From Candidatus Koribacter versatilis Ellin345 (GTDB lineage Bacteria > Acidobacteriota > Terriglobia > Terriglobales > Acidobacteriaceae): a stretch of 64,000 nucleotides of DNA. Made by a program: the position numbers and the translations under genes. Under the pieces are notes generated by a model. It made no database searches and was not told the DNA's origin. It was given only the letters and a program-made list of their open reading frames with translations. How positions within the stretch are numbered: the stretch's first letter is position 1; each line of letters starts with the position of its first letter. The DNA is taken from NCBI RefSeq assembly GCF_000014005.1, contig NC_008009.1, forward strand, positions 806,001 to 870,000, in the 5' to 3' direction. Of this stretch, positions 36,617-46,740 are shown piece after piece.

Positions 36617-38074
36617 TTACTCGGTCCGAATGCAGATGTTGTTCAACTCGGAATAGAAATTCAGCGAGTGCATCCCGCCCTCGCGCCCAATTCCCGATAG
36701 CCCAACTCCGCCGAATGGCGTGCGCAAATCGCGCAGGAACCAGCAATTCACCCACGTGATGCCTGCATTCATCTGCGGCGCCACGCGGTGCGCCCTCTGC
36801 AAATCACTCGTCCAAATTGAAGCCGCCAAACCATACCGCGTATCGTTCGCCAGCGCCACTGCTTCTTCTTCGGAATCGAACGGTGCAACGTGGCACACCG
36901 GTCCGAAGATTTCTTCTTTCACGCAGCGCGCCGATTCCTTCAGTCCCGTGAAGATCGTTGGCTGTACATAGAAGCCGCTATCGCGGCCATCACCAAACGT
37001 CGGCACGCCACCGCCGATTACGACAGTTGCGCCCTCTTCGCGCGCCAGGTCGAAATAAGACAGAACTTTCTCGCGATGCACCTTCGAAATCAGAGGCCCC
37101 ATCGATGTAGCCGGTTCCATCGGCCATCCCAGGTCATAACTCTTCGCGCGCTCCGTCAGAGCCGCGACAAACCTATCGAAGATTCGTCTTTCCACGTACA
37201 CGCGCTCTGCACACAGACAAACCTGGCCGGTGTTGAGGAACACCGCATCACTCATGCCCGCGATGGTCGCGTCGAAATCACAGTCAGCAAAAATGACGGC
37301 GGCATTCTTGCCGCCCAACTCAAACGAAACCGGCTTCACGGTCGGCGCGCAAGCCCGCATAATAGAGGCGCCCGTCTGCGACTCCCCCGTAAAAGTCACC
37401 GCGTTCACGCCCGGATGGCTGACCAGAAACTCACCCGCCGAGTTTGGCCCGAACCCGTGCACCACGTTATAGACGCCATCGGGTACGCCCGCTTCCTGCA
37501 TCACTTCCGCTAGCAGTGTCGCGGTCGCTGGCGTCTCTTCCGACGGCTTCACCACCACCGCGTTTCCGCACGCCAGTGCCGGAGCCACCTTCCACGTCAG
37601 TAGCAGCAGCGGCAAGTTCCACGGAGTCACGATCCCAACTACACCAATCGGCTTGCGCACGGTGTAATTCAGCGCGCGGCGACCGTCCGGCAATTCGGTC
37701 TCGAACGCTTCCAGCCCCGCGATTTTGATCACATCAGCAAACACTCGAAAGTTCGCGGCGGCGCGTGGCACATCCAGTCGGGAGGCCAGCGATAAGGGCT
37801 TGCCCGTGTCTGCGACCTCCGCCTGTACAAAGCAGTCAAAGCGCTTCTCAATTCCTTCCGCAATCTTGTAGAGAACAGTCGCTCGACCACGCGCGCCGAG
37901 TTTGCCCCACTCCCCATGCAGCGCCTTGCGCGCCGCAGCAACAGCTTCGTCCACCATCTCGGCTGACGCTTCCGTCACGGTGGCAGCAACACTTCCATCT
38001 GCGGGATTAATGTCCGCAAACCCCCGTTTGCCGGGCACGAAGCGTCCGCCAATGTAGCTGTGCAGCGACTTCAA
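36617..38074 (-). CDS. nbaE: 2-aminomuconate semialdehyde dehydrogenase
   Basis: NAD-dependent aldehyde dehydrogenase of 485 residues. [38 protein letters not shown], the catalytic Glu in [11 protein letters not shown] and catalytic Cys in [14 protein letters not shown] are present. It belongs to the group of 2-hydroxymuconic/2-aminomuconic semialdehyde dehydrogenases. The start is TTG at 38074, with CAGGGG 8 bases upstream. First gene of the kynurenine operon; the operon promoter lies before it, facing the esterase-like gene's 3' end. Confidence 0.92.
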   Translation of the reverse strand: MKSLHSYIGGRFVPGKRGFADINPADGSVAATVTEASAEMVDEAVAAARKALHGEWGKLGARGRATVLYKIAEGIEKRFDCFVQAEVADTGKPLSLASRLDVPRAAANFRVFADVIKIAGLEAFETELPDGRRALNYTVRKPIGVVGIVTPWNLPLLLLTWKVAPALACGNAVVVKPSEETPATATLLAEVMQEAGVPDGVYNVVHGFGPNSAGEFLVSHPGVNAVTFTGESQTGASIMRACAPTVKPVSFELGGKNAAVIFADCDFDATIAGMSDAVFLNTGQVCLCAERVYVERRIFDRFVAALTERAKSYDLGWPMEPATSMGPLISKVHREKVLSYFDLAREEGATVVIGGGVPTFGDGRDSGFYVQPTIFTGLKESARCVKEEIFGPVCHVAPFDSEEEAVALANDTRYGLAASIWTSDLQRAHRVAPQMNAGITWVNCWFLRDLRTPFGGVGLSGIGREGGMHSLNFYSELNNICIRTE

Positions 38075-38123
38075 AATGAGAACCCCTGATTGCGAGAAGC
38101 ACCGGAATCTGGCTGCGAGATGC

Positions 38124-38145
38124 GCTGTTAAGAAATGTTATCAGC
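38124..38145. promoter_or_regulatory. imperfect palindrome upstream of kynurenine operon
   Basis: Arms GCTGTTAA and TTATCAGC flank a short centre, 50 bases before the first operon start. It could be an operator for a tryptophan/kynurenine-responsive regulator, but no such regulator gene is adjacent. One mismatch per arm makes this weak. Confidence 0.25.
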
Positions 38146-38178
38146 GTCGGAAGGCGAGTGCCACTTGCAGCACTTGGG

Positions 38179-38877
38179 CTATTTCGCTTTCGAGGCCGAA
38201 TGTTCCTGCCAGAATTTCCAGGTCTCAGCGTTGATCTCATCCGCGAAGGCAAAGTAATCGTGGTCTGCCTTCGGCAGCTCACGATAATGCAGCGTGTACC
38301 CGCGAGCTTGCAGCATCTTCTGCGTCCTTCTCGTTTGCGCAATCGGGTACACGCGGTCCGCATCACCGATGTAAAGCGCGACCGGCACCTTGCGCTTTGC
38401 CTGGTCGAATATCGACGCATATTGATCTTCAACGCCATTGGCAAAAATCGCGCCGCCGGCGTAGGACTCCGCATCGAGCGTGATCACATCGAATGCGAGG
38501 TAGCCGCCCATCGAATAGCCGAAGACGTAGACCTTCTTGGCATCGAACTTCGCGTGCGTCAGCGCGTCATCAAGCACGCAATGGAATACTGCAGGTGCGA
38601 CGCCTTCAAACTTCTCATCCCGAGGCAGCGAAGGTGCGATCAGCGCAATCCCATTCTTTTTTGCGAAAGCTGCCCACGCTTCGATCATCGAATCGGGGCT
38701 GCCCCCAGCGCCGTGCAGCAGAAGAATCGCCGGTTGCATTTCGTACCCGGTACTGAATAGAACATAGTCGTAATGCGCCCCTTTGCAGTTCGCCTTGACG
38801 TGTGAAACGTCCGCGGCGAGAGCCGCAATTGGCAGGGACGCAAGCAGACAGATCATTGAATTCCGCAACGAGAACAC
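38179..38877 (-). CDS. exported alpha/beta-hydrolase (DLH/feruloyl-esterase-like)
   Basis: Secreted hydrolase of 232 residues with signal peptide (MICLLASLPIAALAA). ILLLHGAGGSPDSM forms the oxyanion region, FGYSMGGYL holds the nucleophile Ser, and DADRVYP plus KADHDYF provide Asp and His. The GTG start at 38877 gives a charged n-region; ATG 38856 is an alternative. Stop lies 105 bases upstream of the kynurenine operon start. Substrate unknown. Confidence 0.8.
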   Translation of the reverse strand: MFSLRNSMICLLASLPIAALAADVSHVKANCKGAHYDYVLFSTGYEMQPAILLLHGAGGSPDSMIEAWAAFAKKNGIALIAPSLPRDEKFEGVAPAVFHCVLDDALTHAKFDAKKVYVFGYSMGGYLAFDVITLDAESYAGGAIFANGVEDQYASIFDQAKRKVPVALYIGDADRVYPIAQTRRTQKMLQARGYTLHYRELPKADHDYFAFADEINAETWKFWQEHSASKAK

Positions 38878-38984
38878 CGGCGCATTCTACCCTCACGCGA
38901 GCGACCTCGCATTTGCTAAGCTGGTTGCTTCGGCATTTCTTCCGCAGCGCGCTCCGGCGCGAATCCATTACAGGTACGAACCAA

Positions 38985-40493
38985 GTGGCAGACTTTCATG
39001 GCAGCTTCGAGTACGCCGGTCCGGACCGCGCCGTCCGGCAACAAGGCAATTGCCGCATTCAAATCGATCCCGAGCTATTCACTTGCTCGCCCGACCTCGG
39101 CACGCCCATCGTCTTCGATCTCGGCGACATTGACGCCATTCACACCGAACGTTTCACCATTCGCATTGCGCTCTACACCGGGTCAACTCTCACGCTGAAT
39201 CAGCTCGGCCGCGACATGCAACCGCTGATCAGCGATCTCATGCCAAAGTTCCGCGACCGCATGGCGAAGTGCCTGCTTGTCGGCGATCTCGAAGAAGTAG
39301 ATCGCTTCGAAGGTTCATTCCAACTGGAAAGCGTGGTTCAGAAGTGCCCGTCCTGCGGCGCCGCGACTACCTCATCGAAGTTCTGTCCGTCGTGCGGCAA
39401 GCCGACGCATCCGGAAGAGACTGCGCCAATGCAATGCCCAGGTTGCGGCGCAAGTGTGCAGGGCAAGAACTTCTGCCCTGAGTGCGGCGGGGCGCTGCGA
39501 GCTAACACCGCCGTCGCGCCGCACGGAGGCCCCGCGCAGATCCGTCTCTACAAGAGCAACGTCGGCGTGCTCGCCACGGAATCCCAGAGCTTTCAATGGC
39601 GTCTCGCAGATCTTGATGCGGTCAAGGCCGATCCGAAGACCTACCAGGCCGTCCTCGAGATCGGCTGCACCGCACTACGCATCAACGAACTAGGCAAGCG
39701 TACTGAAGATTTCGCGCGAAAAGTCCGCGAGACTACCAGCGAACTCCTCGCCAATGGGTCGAAAGCGCTGCACACCGCGTTCCCGTTCCTCAATCCCGAC
39801 CAGCTTCAGTCGGTAGCACAACTCCTGCGCGAAGGCAGTTCCGCCCCGGTCACGAAGCTCGACGCGATCCATCCGCAGATGAGCGCCGCGCTGGAGAAGA
39901 ATGCTGTTGACGCTACCCTCAAGCCCTACTACGACGACCTCGTAAAGCGCACCGCCCCCGGCTTGCTCTACGCCGGCTTCAAAATCATTCGTCCCGAAGA
40001 CGAAGACCTCGCCGCCCCGAAAGAAGAAGCGGCGCCCGAAGATCAGGCTCCCGGCGATGCCGATGGTGCTCCCGCTGCCGACGCCGCTGGCCCGGCTACT
40101 CTCTACTGGTTCTTTTTCCCGCTCTCCACAAAGCCCGGCAGCGCTGATCTTGCCAATGCCGTCGCGTGGGAAGCCAGCTCTGCCTCCGGCCGTGCCACCT
40201 ACTTCTTCCGCCTCTTCGATCGCGCCGAGAAAGCCAGGTTGCAAGATCCTCTAGCTGTCGCCGATTCCATCCGTCGCCTCAACTCGGTCCTAGGCACGCT
40301 CAACTTCCGCCGCCGACCGATCTACCTCAGCGACGCCGAACTCAACACCGACCCTCGCTTCCATCGCTATGCCATCGCTGCGCGTCGCATCCCGGAGTTG
40401 CGCCAGGTGCGCGCCAGCCTGCTCGGGCGCGCCATCCACAGCAGCTTCGACGCATGGCAGACCCAGGTCGCCAACCTCCTCGATAAGGCATAA
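38985..40493 (+). CDS. double zinc-ribbon protein with two PH-like repeats
   Basis: Soluble protein of 502 residues, function unknown. Residues about 3-95 and about 180-270 look like copies of one beta-rich PH-like module: each has a strand ending in a DLDAV/DLGDIDAI turn, then TLTLNQLGRDMQPLI or ALRINELGKRTEDFA. Between them lie two zinc ribbons (CPSCG-x9-CPSCG and CPGCG-x9-CPECG). An acidic Ala/Pro linker near 340-370 precedes a C-terminal helical domain. GTG 38985 is chosen because the longer frame lies inside the divergent hydrolase. Confidence 0.72.
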   Translation: MADFHGSFEYAGPDRAVRQQGNCRIQIDPELFTCSPDLGTPIVFDLGDIDAIHTERFTIRIALYTGSTLTLNQLGRDMQPLISDLMPKFRDRMAKCLLVGDLEEVDRFEGSFQLESVVQKCPSCGAATTSSKFCPSCGKPTHPEETAPMQCPGCGASVQGKNFCPECGGALRANTAVAPHGGPAQIRLYKSNVGVLATESQSFQWRLADLDAVKADPKTYQAVLEIGCTALRINELGKRTEDFARKVRETTSELLANGSKALHTAFPFLNPDQLQSVAQLLREGSSAPVTKLDAIHPQMSAALEKNAVDATLKPYYDDLVKRTAPGLLYAGFKIIRPEDEDLAAPKEEAAPEDQAPGDADGAPAADAAGPATLYWFFFPLSTKPGSADLANAVAWEASSASGRATYFFRLFDRAEKARLQDPLAVADSIRRLNSVLGTLNFRRRPIYLSDAELNTDPRFHRYAIAARRIPELRQVRASLLGRAIHSSFDAWQTQVANLLDKA

Positions 40494-40534
40494 ATCCGCT
40501 TCGTCGCCGCGTGGTTTTCTGTTACATCTTTAAG

Positions 40535-41776
40535 ATGGCGACCCACACTCCGCATCGGCCCGCCGCGTCTGTAACGCTCGAATCCATCGAGCAGGCGCGC
40601 GCCCGCATTCGCGCCGATGTTTACTTCTCCCCCTGCAACCACTCGCACTCAATCTCCAAGATCGCCGGCCAGCGCGTATACCTGAAGCTCGAAAATCTCC
40701 AGATGACCGGTTCCTTCAAGGAACGTGGCGCGCTCAACAAAATTCTCACGCTCTCCAACGACGAGAAGCAGCGTGGCGTCATCGCAGCCAGCGCTGGCAA
40801 TCACGCGCAAGGTGTCTCGTTCCACGCCACGCGCCATGGCATTCGCGCCCGCATCGTCATGCCGATGATGACGCCTTTGGTTAAAGTCAATGCCACGCGC
40901 GGCTACGGCGCCGAAGTCATCCTCCATGGCGCCGACTACGACGAAGCTTACGAAGAAGCTTGCCGCCTCGCCGCCCTCGAAGGCCTCGTATTCATTCATC
41001 CTTTTGACGATCCGCAGGTCATCGCCGGGCAGGGAACCATCGCGCTCGAATTGCTCGAGCAAGCGCCCGACATGGAAGCTGTCGTCGTGCCCATCGGCGG
41101 CGGAGGTCTTATCAGCGGCATCGCTTGCGCATTGAAATCCCTGCGTCCGGATATCCGCGTCATCGGCGTGCAGGCCGCGCGTATGCCTTCCATGCAAAGT
41201 GCATTGCAAGCGCACAAGGCGGTCACCATTGATTCGAACACCACTATCGCTGATGGCATCGCTGTCCGCCGATCCGGCGATCTCACTGTCCATCTCGTCG
41301 AAAGCTACGTCGACGAACTCGTCGTCGCCGAAGAAGAAGAAATTGCCAGCGGCATCCTCACCCTGCTCGAACGCGAGAAGACTCTCGCCGAAGGCGCCGG
41401 CGCCGCAGCAGTCGCCGCCCTGTTACACCACAAAACTTCGCTGAAAAATGAAAAGACCGTTGCCCTCGTTTGCGGCGGCAACATCGACGTCTCGTTGCTG
41501 GCCCGCATCATCCAGCGCGGTCTTGCCAAAGACGGCCGCCTCGTCCGGCTGCAGATCCATCTCTCCGATCGTCCCGGCTCGTTGCATCAACTTACGCGCC
41601 TACTTACCGTGCATCAGGCCAACATCGTCGAATTACACCATGACCGCACCTACTATGGCGTGAACCTCGGCGACACCATGATTGACGTCACCCTGGAGGC
41701 TCGCGGGGAGGAGCAGATCCAGCAGATCCTCCACGGCCTGCGGCAGGAGGGTTATAGGCATGAGCGCATTGTGTAA
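40535..41776 (+). CDS. ilvA: threonine dehydratase with ACT domain
   Basis: PLP fold-type II threonine ammonia-lyase of 413 residues, giving 2-oxobutyrate for isoleucine or for catabolism. Motifs: PLP lysine in GSFKERGALNKI, SAGNHAQGVS, GGGGLISGIACALK, and VALVCGGNIDVS. A C-terminal ACT-type domain (LSDRPGSLHQLTRLLTVHQANIVEL) suggests amino-acid feedback. Size matches TdcB-with-ACT forms (about 400) rather than the long E. coli IlvA. ATG 40535 is favoured over 40511. Confidence 0.92.
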   Translation: MATHTPHRPAASVTLESIEQARARIRADVYFSPCNHSHSISKIAGQRVYLKLENLQMTGSFKERGALNKILTLSNDEKQRGVIAASAGNHAQGVSFHATRHGIRARIVMPMMTPLVKVNATRGYGAEVILHGADYDEAYEEACRLAALEGLVFIHPFDDPQVIAGQGTIALELLEQAPDMEAVVVPIGGGGLISGIACALKSLRPDIRVIGVQAARMPSMQSALQAHKAVTIDSNTTIADGIAVRRSGDLTVHLVESYVDELVVAEEEEIASGILTLLEREKTLAEGAGAAAVAALLHHKTSLKNEKTVALVCGGNIDVSLLARIIQRGLAKDGRLVRLQIHLSDRPGSLHQLTRLLTVHQANIVELHHDRTYYGVNLGDTMIDVTLEARGEEQIQQILHGLRQEGYRHERIV

Positions 41777-41882
41777 GCCGCTTTACAGTTGCGTAAATTC
41801 CCTCATAACTTCGGTTATCTGTGCTACTGTATGTCCCCCGAGCTAGCATTTCTCCAGTATTTTCTTGCTCGGGGTCTTCCAG

Positions 41883-43058
41883 ATGTCTGCCTCTGAACCA
41901 GCGCTTTCGTCCGCACCTTCGCCATCGCCTACGCCGGTGTTTACCACCGATGAGATGCTCAGAACCATGCTGAAAGTCTCTGAAAAGGTCAGCGACCTGA
42001 TCTTCTCGCCCGGGCGTGCTCCGCAGGTGGAACTGAACAGCGCTCTCGTCGCGGTGCCAGGATTGCCGACATTAATGCCCGTGGACACACGGCGAATCGC
42101 CGGCGATTTGATGGGTAATAACGAACAAGCGACAACTTCGTTGAGGGAGAAGGGTTCGGCCGATCTCTCCTATAGCCTTGCGCGTGAATCGCGATTCCGT
42201 GTGAACATCTTTTCGCAGCGCGGCAGTTACGCCATCGTGATGCGCGTCATCCCGCACAGCGTGCCCACATTCGAGCAGTTGAACCTGCCGCCACAACTGG
42301 CCGACATTACCAAGCTGATCAACGGCATCGTCCTGGTCACGGGCCCCACCGGATCAGGTAAGAGTTCCACCCTGGCGGCGATCATCAACAAGGTCAACTT
42401 GGAGAAGGCGTGGCACATCGTCACCATTGAGGATCCGATCGAGTTTCTTCACCCTCATAAGCAGTGCACCATTCACCAACGAGAGTTGCATAGCGACACG
42501 CCGAGCTTTGCCCTCGCTCTGCGCGCTGCGCTGCGCCAGGCGCCAAAGGTCATCCTGGTCGGCGAAATGCGCGATCGTGAAACCATGGAGATTGCACTCG
42601 AAGCCGCGGAAACCGGCCACCTCGTCATGTCAACTCTCCACACCACCGACGCCTCCAAAACCGTGGAGCGCATCATCGGCACCTTCCCGATTTCCGACCA
42701 GCACATTATTCGAATCCGCTTAGCGAAGAGTTTCCGCTACATCATTTCGCAGCGTCTTATGCCGAAGAAGGATAAGACCGGACGCGTGGCTGCCATCGAG
42801 ATTCTCAAGTCCACCATCCGCACTCGCGAGTACGTAGAGAAAGGCGAGAACGAAGGCAAGACCTTGCTCGACGCCATGCGCGATGGCGACCTCGACGGCA
42901 TGCAGTGTTTCGACGACGTGATCGAGCGCATGATCCGCGAAGGTGTGGTCGACATTGATACTGGCCTCGGATACTCCACCAACCCCGGCAACCTGCGCCT
43001 CCAGTTGGCGGACCTGATTGATGCTCAGCGCGCCGCGGAATCTGAATTCGAACCATAA
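41883..43058 (+). CDS. PilT/PilU-like type IV pilus ATPase
   Basis: Cytoplasmic retraction-type ATPase of 391 residues. Walker A GPTGSGKSS, Asp-box VTIEDPIEFLH, Walker B VILVGEMRDRETME and His-box TLHTTDASKTVERI are intact. The N-terminus is Ser/Pro/Ala-rich and diverges from the PilT at 59132, and the C-terminus has an acidic extension, so a PilU-type accessory motor is the better guess. ATG 41883 has GGGG upstream. The small membrane protein that follows may belong to the same transcript. Confidence 0.9.
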   Translation: MSASEPALSSAPSPSPTPVFTTDEMLRTMLKVSEKVSDLIFSPGRAPQVELNSALVAVPGLPTLMPVDTRRIAGDLMGNNEQATTSLREKGSADLSYSLARESRFRVNIFSQRGSYAIVMRVIPHSVPTFEQLNLPPQLADITKLINGIVLVTGPTGSGKSSTLAAIINKVNLEKAWHIVTIEDPIEFLHPHKQCTIHQRELHSDTPSFALALRAALRQAPKVILVGEMRDRETMEIALEAAETGHLVMSTLHTTDASKTVERIIGTFPISDQHIIRIRLAKSFRYIISQRLMPKKDKTGRVAAIEILKSTIRTREYVEKGENEGKTLLDAMRDGDLDGMQCFDDVIERMIREGVVDIDTGLGYSTNPGNLRLQLADLIDAQRAAESEFEP

Positions 43059-43098
43059 TCGCTCGTCGCGCACGCATCTAACCCGTCAGAGGGTCGCG

Positions 43099-43533
43099 GT
43101 GTCCGAAGATCAGCAAACAGGAATCATTCGCAAACTTTTGCCGTTCACCAGCGCTGCCGTCGTGATTGCGCTTCTCTATGTCGGCTACGTCTTCTATTCG
43201 CGCCATCAGGCTGAGAAAGACGCCGAACAGAAGCTCACCGATCAGCAGGCCGCCGACGTGCGTAAAACCTCTGAAGCCTACGGCGGCAATGAGCTGAAGA
43301 TTCTCACTTTCTATGCCACCGCAGGTCCTATCCGTCGCGGCGAAACCACGCAGCTCTGTTACAGCGTCTCCAATGCCCAGAGCCTGAAGATCGAACCCGA
43401 TGTCCATGACGTCCCGGTGTCTTACAGCAATTGCGTAAAGGTCTCGCCCACCAAAGACACCACTTATGTGCTATCTGCAACAAGCGCAAAGGGCAAAACG
43501 GACACCGCCGAGTTAACAATTCCCGTCCGCTGA
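43099..43533 (+). CDS. membrane-anchored unknown protein
   Basis: Protein of 144 residues: short cytoplasmic start, one helix (about residues 14-34, FTSAAVVIALLYVGYVFY), a charged coiled segment (RHQAEKDAEQKLTDQQAADV), and a small Ig-like beta domain (YATAGPIRRGETTQLCYSV, TTYVLSATSAKGKTDTAEL). GTG 43099 follows AGAGGG by 5 bases. Follows the pilus ATPase by 40 bases. Function unknown. Confidence 0.7.
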   Translation: MSEDQQTGIIRKLLPFTSAAVVIALLYVGYVFYSRHQAEKDAEQKLTDQQAADVRKTSEAYGGNELKILTFYATAGPIRRGETTQLCYSVSNAQSLKIEPDVHDVPVSYSNCVKVSPTKDTTYVLSATSAKGKTDTAELTIPVR

Positions 43534-43614
43534 TCAGTACTACTTCTTGTAGTCGTTTACGGTTCTCTACAGACTGTGAGCTCCTGCCATTTTCGTTAAC
43601 GCCTGTCGAAGCAT

Positions 43615-46590
43615 ATGCCGTTCCTTGCTTCCTCCGCCGGGGAGTGTTGCTTGACTCATCGTCTCTTGCGTACCGCGCTCGTCTGCGTTTCGTTCGTCTC
43701 GATTTTCGGAGTTCTCACCTCTGCCCAGGAATTTCGCGGCGGACTAGCTGGTAGGGTCCAGGACGCCTCTGGCGCCCGCGTCGCCGCAGCCCACGTCCAG
43801 GTGCAGGCTCCAGAGTCTTCCGTGCAACGCGAGACCGCCACAGACGCAAGCGGCAACTTCCGCTTCAGCGATCTTCCCGTCGGACGCTACCAGGTGACCG
43901 TCAACGCGCAGGGTTTCGGTGTCGCGACCTCCGAAGTCGCGGTGCTGGTCGGCTCAACCCGCGATGTCTTCGTGACCCTCCATCCGCCTTCGGTGAAGGA
44001 GAGTGTCGCGGTCTCCGGTGAAGCATCCTCCATCACCATGCAGCCCCTCGATACCTCAAGCCCCGTCCACCAGGCGGTGGTCTCGGCACATGATCTCGAG
44101 GAACTCCCGCTCGCCAACCGCAGCTTCGCCAACATGGCGTATCTCGCACCCGGCACCCAGCCCATCGAACCCAGCGACCCGACCAAGGCACGCATCACCG
44201 CCGTCGGCACCGGTGGCAGTTCCGGGTTGAATAACGAGAACTCCGTGGACGGAGGCGACAACTCCGACGATTACATCGGCGGCTTCCTCCAGAACTTCTC
44301 CACCGACAGCATCCAGCAGTTCGCCTTCCGCGTCGCGCAGGAAGACGCCGACACTGGCCGCACGACCGGCGGCTCCGTCGTCATTACAACCAAGCGCGGC
44401 ACCAACGACTGGCACGGCCTATTCGGCTTCTACGACCGCACCTCTGGCCTCACCGCTCGCTACCCCATCGACAATCCTGAGCCCAACCCGAAGCAGCCTT
44501 TCTCGCGCCAGAACTACATCTTCAACGGCGGCGGGCCGATTAAGAAAGACAAGCTCTGGGGTTTCGGATCGTTGGAATACGTCCACGAGCGCGCCAGCAT
44601 CGCGTACAGCAACGACAGCCTCGCACAGTTCAACGCGCTGGCCTCGCTCGCGCAGGCCGGCTATATTCCCGGCGCTCCCGATATCGCCGTTCCGCCCTAT
44701 GTCATCACTCCCTTTAACGACTACATCGGCGATGCCCGTCTCGATTGGGCGCAATCCGATCATTCGCAGTGGTTCTTGCGCGGCGCCACCGACCGTTACA
44801 CCACCGAGAACGACATGGTGCAGCAGGGCACGCTCCCGTCGGTCGGCGCCACGACGCGTTCGCTCTACTGGAATTTCGCGCTTAACAACCAGTACCAGTT
44901 CTCGAACACCTGGCTCGGTTCCTTCACTTTCGACGCTTCCATCCTGCATCGCACCGTCAATCGCAACCAGTACTACGGCTTCTCGCTCGACTTCCCATTC
45001 ACCACCACGCCCAGCGTCATCACCGGCGCCGACACCTTCGGCGACAACTCCTTCGTAACGCCGATCACTGCCTTCCCAGTCCTGCGTAACCAGCAGAAGT
45101 ATCAGTTCCGCTACGATCTTTCCCACTCGACGCCGAAGCACACCATGAAGTTCGGTGTGAACTTGATCCACGAGCCGGTCATTGGGGGAGTATTGGCCTC
45201 ACAAGCCGAAACCGTCATCGCTTACTCGCAGAATCCCGTGGACTACGCGGCCAACCCTGCCAGTTTCGCGTTTACGTCGGCGTATCTCACCAATCCTGAT
45301 ACCTGCAACGAAAACGCTCTCGATCCCGACACGGTTTGTACCGCGACGCCTGCGGGCGATGGGAGTTTTTGGCAGAACGTGCAGCGCCTGGGCATCTACG
45401 CCGAGGACATCTGGCGCGTGACCCCGCACCTCACGCTGAACTACGGCCTGCGTTGGGACACAACCTTCGGCCTCTTCGACGTGGGTGGCCGCAGCCAGAA
45501 CGCGAACGTCGCCCTGCAAACCATTGCCTACCCGCAGTACAACGGCGTCCCGCTCGACAACCGCAAGCAGTTTGGTCCGCGCGTCGGCGCCATTTATTCA
45601 CCGGGAGATAGCGGCAAACTCGTTCTTCGCGCTGGCTTTGGCATGTTCTACAACGATCTCGCGCAAAACGGCTGGGTGGATGCGTTGATGGCCGTTAACC
45701 CCGGCAATGCCAACGTCAACAGCACCGGCGCGATCATCGACCCGCACTACCACACGCCCTACGCCATCGACGCTAGCGCCGGCGTGGAATACGCCTTCGA
45801 TCAAGACTGGATGGGTGCCGTCGAATTCACGCACCAGACCGGCATGCACGGCTATCGTCGCTACGACTATCCCGATGTCTCAGTCTTCCGCAGCGACAAT
45901 CGCTCCGCCTACGACGGCCTCGTCCTGCGCGTACAGGGCAACGTCTCCAAGCACTACAGCCTGACTGCCCACTACACCTTTGCCAAGGCCCAGACCTGGG
46001 GCTGCCAACTCGGCGAACTCTTTGACTACGTGAACGGCGTCTGCGACCCCTTTAACGCCTTTGGCCCGGGGGACTACGGTCCAGCCGGTGAAGACGTACG
46101 CCACCGCTTCGTGCTCGCAGGCACATGGCACGCCCCGCTCGGCATCGAGCTTTCCACCATGACGCAAGCCGAGAGCGGTCGCCCCTTTACCATTACGAAT
46201 CCCGACGGCTCCGGCCGCGCCGTCATTAACGGCGTCACCACTACCATGGACCAGTTCCGCGGACGCCCATACTTCCAGGTGGACCTCCGCGTCTCCCGTC
46301 CGTTCCACATCCAGGAACGCTGGCAAGTCACCCCGTTCTTCGAGATGTTTAACCTCTTCAACCGCAACAATCCCGGCGCGTTCTACCGCGCCAACATGGC
46401 GGATTTGCCGGTCAACGATCCTGACAATGCCACAGCCATCTGTTTGAACGCTGATTGCAGCCAGACCAAACCCATCACCAGCCCGAACCAACTCCGCATT
46501 CCAGCCGGCGCTTTCGGCGACTTCTTCGGCCCCGGTACTACCGTCGGCATTCCATTCAGCGGGCAATTCGGTGTTAGAGTGAGCTTCTGA
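43615..46590 (+). CDS. second Oar-like TonB-dependent receptor
   Basis: Outer-membrane receptor of 991 residues. Signal peptide, carboxypeptidase-regulatory-like domain (EFRGGLAGRVQDASGARVAAAHV), plug (LPLANRSFANMAYLAPG, NENSVDGGDNSDDYIGG) and barrel ending GVRVSF. A start at TTG 43651 with GGGGAG seven bases upstream would give a better signal peptide (THRLLRTALVCVSF) than ATG 43615. It lacks an obvious catabolic neighbour, so cargo cannot be guessed. Shorter than its paralogue at 11417. Confidence 0.88.
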   Translation: MPFLASSAGECCLTHRLLRTALVCVSFVSIFGVLTSAQEFRGGLAGRVQDASGARVAAAHVQVQAPESSVQRETATDASGNFRFSDLPVGRYQVTVNAQGFGVATSEVAVLVGSTRDVFVTLHPPSVKESVAVSGEASSITMQPLDTSSPVHQAVVSAHDLEELPLANRSFANMAYLAPGTQPIEPSDPTKARITAVGTGGSSGLNNENSVDGGDNSDDYIGGFLQNFSTDSIQQFAFRVAQEDADTGRTTGGSVVITTKRGTNDWHGLFGFYDRTSGLTARYPIDNPEPNPKQPFSRQNYIFNGGGPIKKDKLWGFGSLEYVHERASIAYSNDSLAQFNALASLAQAGYIPGAPDIAVPPYVITPFNDYIGDARLDWAQSDHSQWFLRGATDRYTTENDMVQQGTLPSVGATTRSLYWNFALNNQYQFSNTWLGSFTFDASILHRTVNRNQYYGFSLDFPFTTTPSVITGADTFGDNSFVTPITAFPVLRNQQKYQFRYDLSHSTPKHTMKFGVNLIHEPVIGGVLASQAETVIAYSQNPVDYAANPASFAFTSAYLTNPDTCNENALDPDTVCTATPAGDGSFWQNVQRLGIYAEDIWRVTPHLTLNYGLRWDTTFGLFDVGGRSQNANVALQTIAYPQYNGVPLDNRKQFGPRVGAIYSPGDSGKLVLRAGFGMFYNDLAQNGWVDALMAVNPGNANVNSTGAIIDPHYHTPYAIDASAGVEYAFDQDWMGAVEFTHQTGMHGYRRYDYPDVSVFRSDNRSAYDGLVLRVQGNVSKHYSLTAHYTFAKAQTWGCQLGELFDYVNGVCDPFNAFGPGDYGPAGEDVRHRFVLAGTWHAPLGIELSTMTQAESGRPFTITNPDGSGRAVINGVTTTMDQFRGRPYFQVDLRVSRPFHIQERWQVTPFFEMFNLFNRNNPGAFYRANMADLPVNDPDNATAICLNADCSQTKPITSPNQLRIPAGAFGDFFGPGTTVGIPFSGQFGVRVSF

Positions 46591-46740
46591 GCGAAGTTAG
46601 GTTCTTTTACAGGCGTTCAAAGCGTGGACATCGGATGGAACATCCATTCCGGTGCTCACGTGCATCTCACTCCTAACACCGTTCCATCTTGGCCGCGAAT
46701 ATCGTATATCGATAATTCAAGGGTCTAAGCAATCGTTGAG

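Noticed and set aside
41805-41818. ATAAC-TTCG-GTTAT hairpin as terminator after threonine dehydratase
   Set aside because: Only five base pairs and no T-run follows; more likely part of the promoter region of the pilus ATPase gene.
44419-45171. 250-residue minus-strand frame in the second receptor gene
   Set aside because: Antisense shadow of a well-supported receptor; Glu/Val/Arg-rich without motifs.
45880-46566. 228-residue minus-strand frame at the receptor 3' end
   Set aside because: Antisense shadow; the receptor's barrel end with terminal Phe is convincing.
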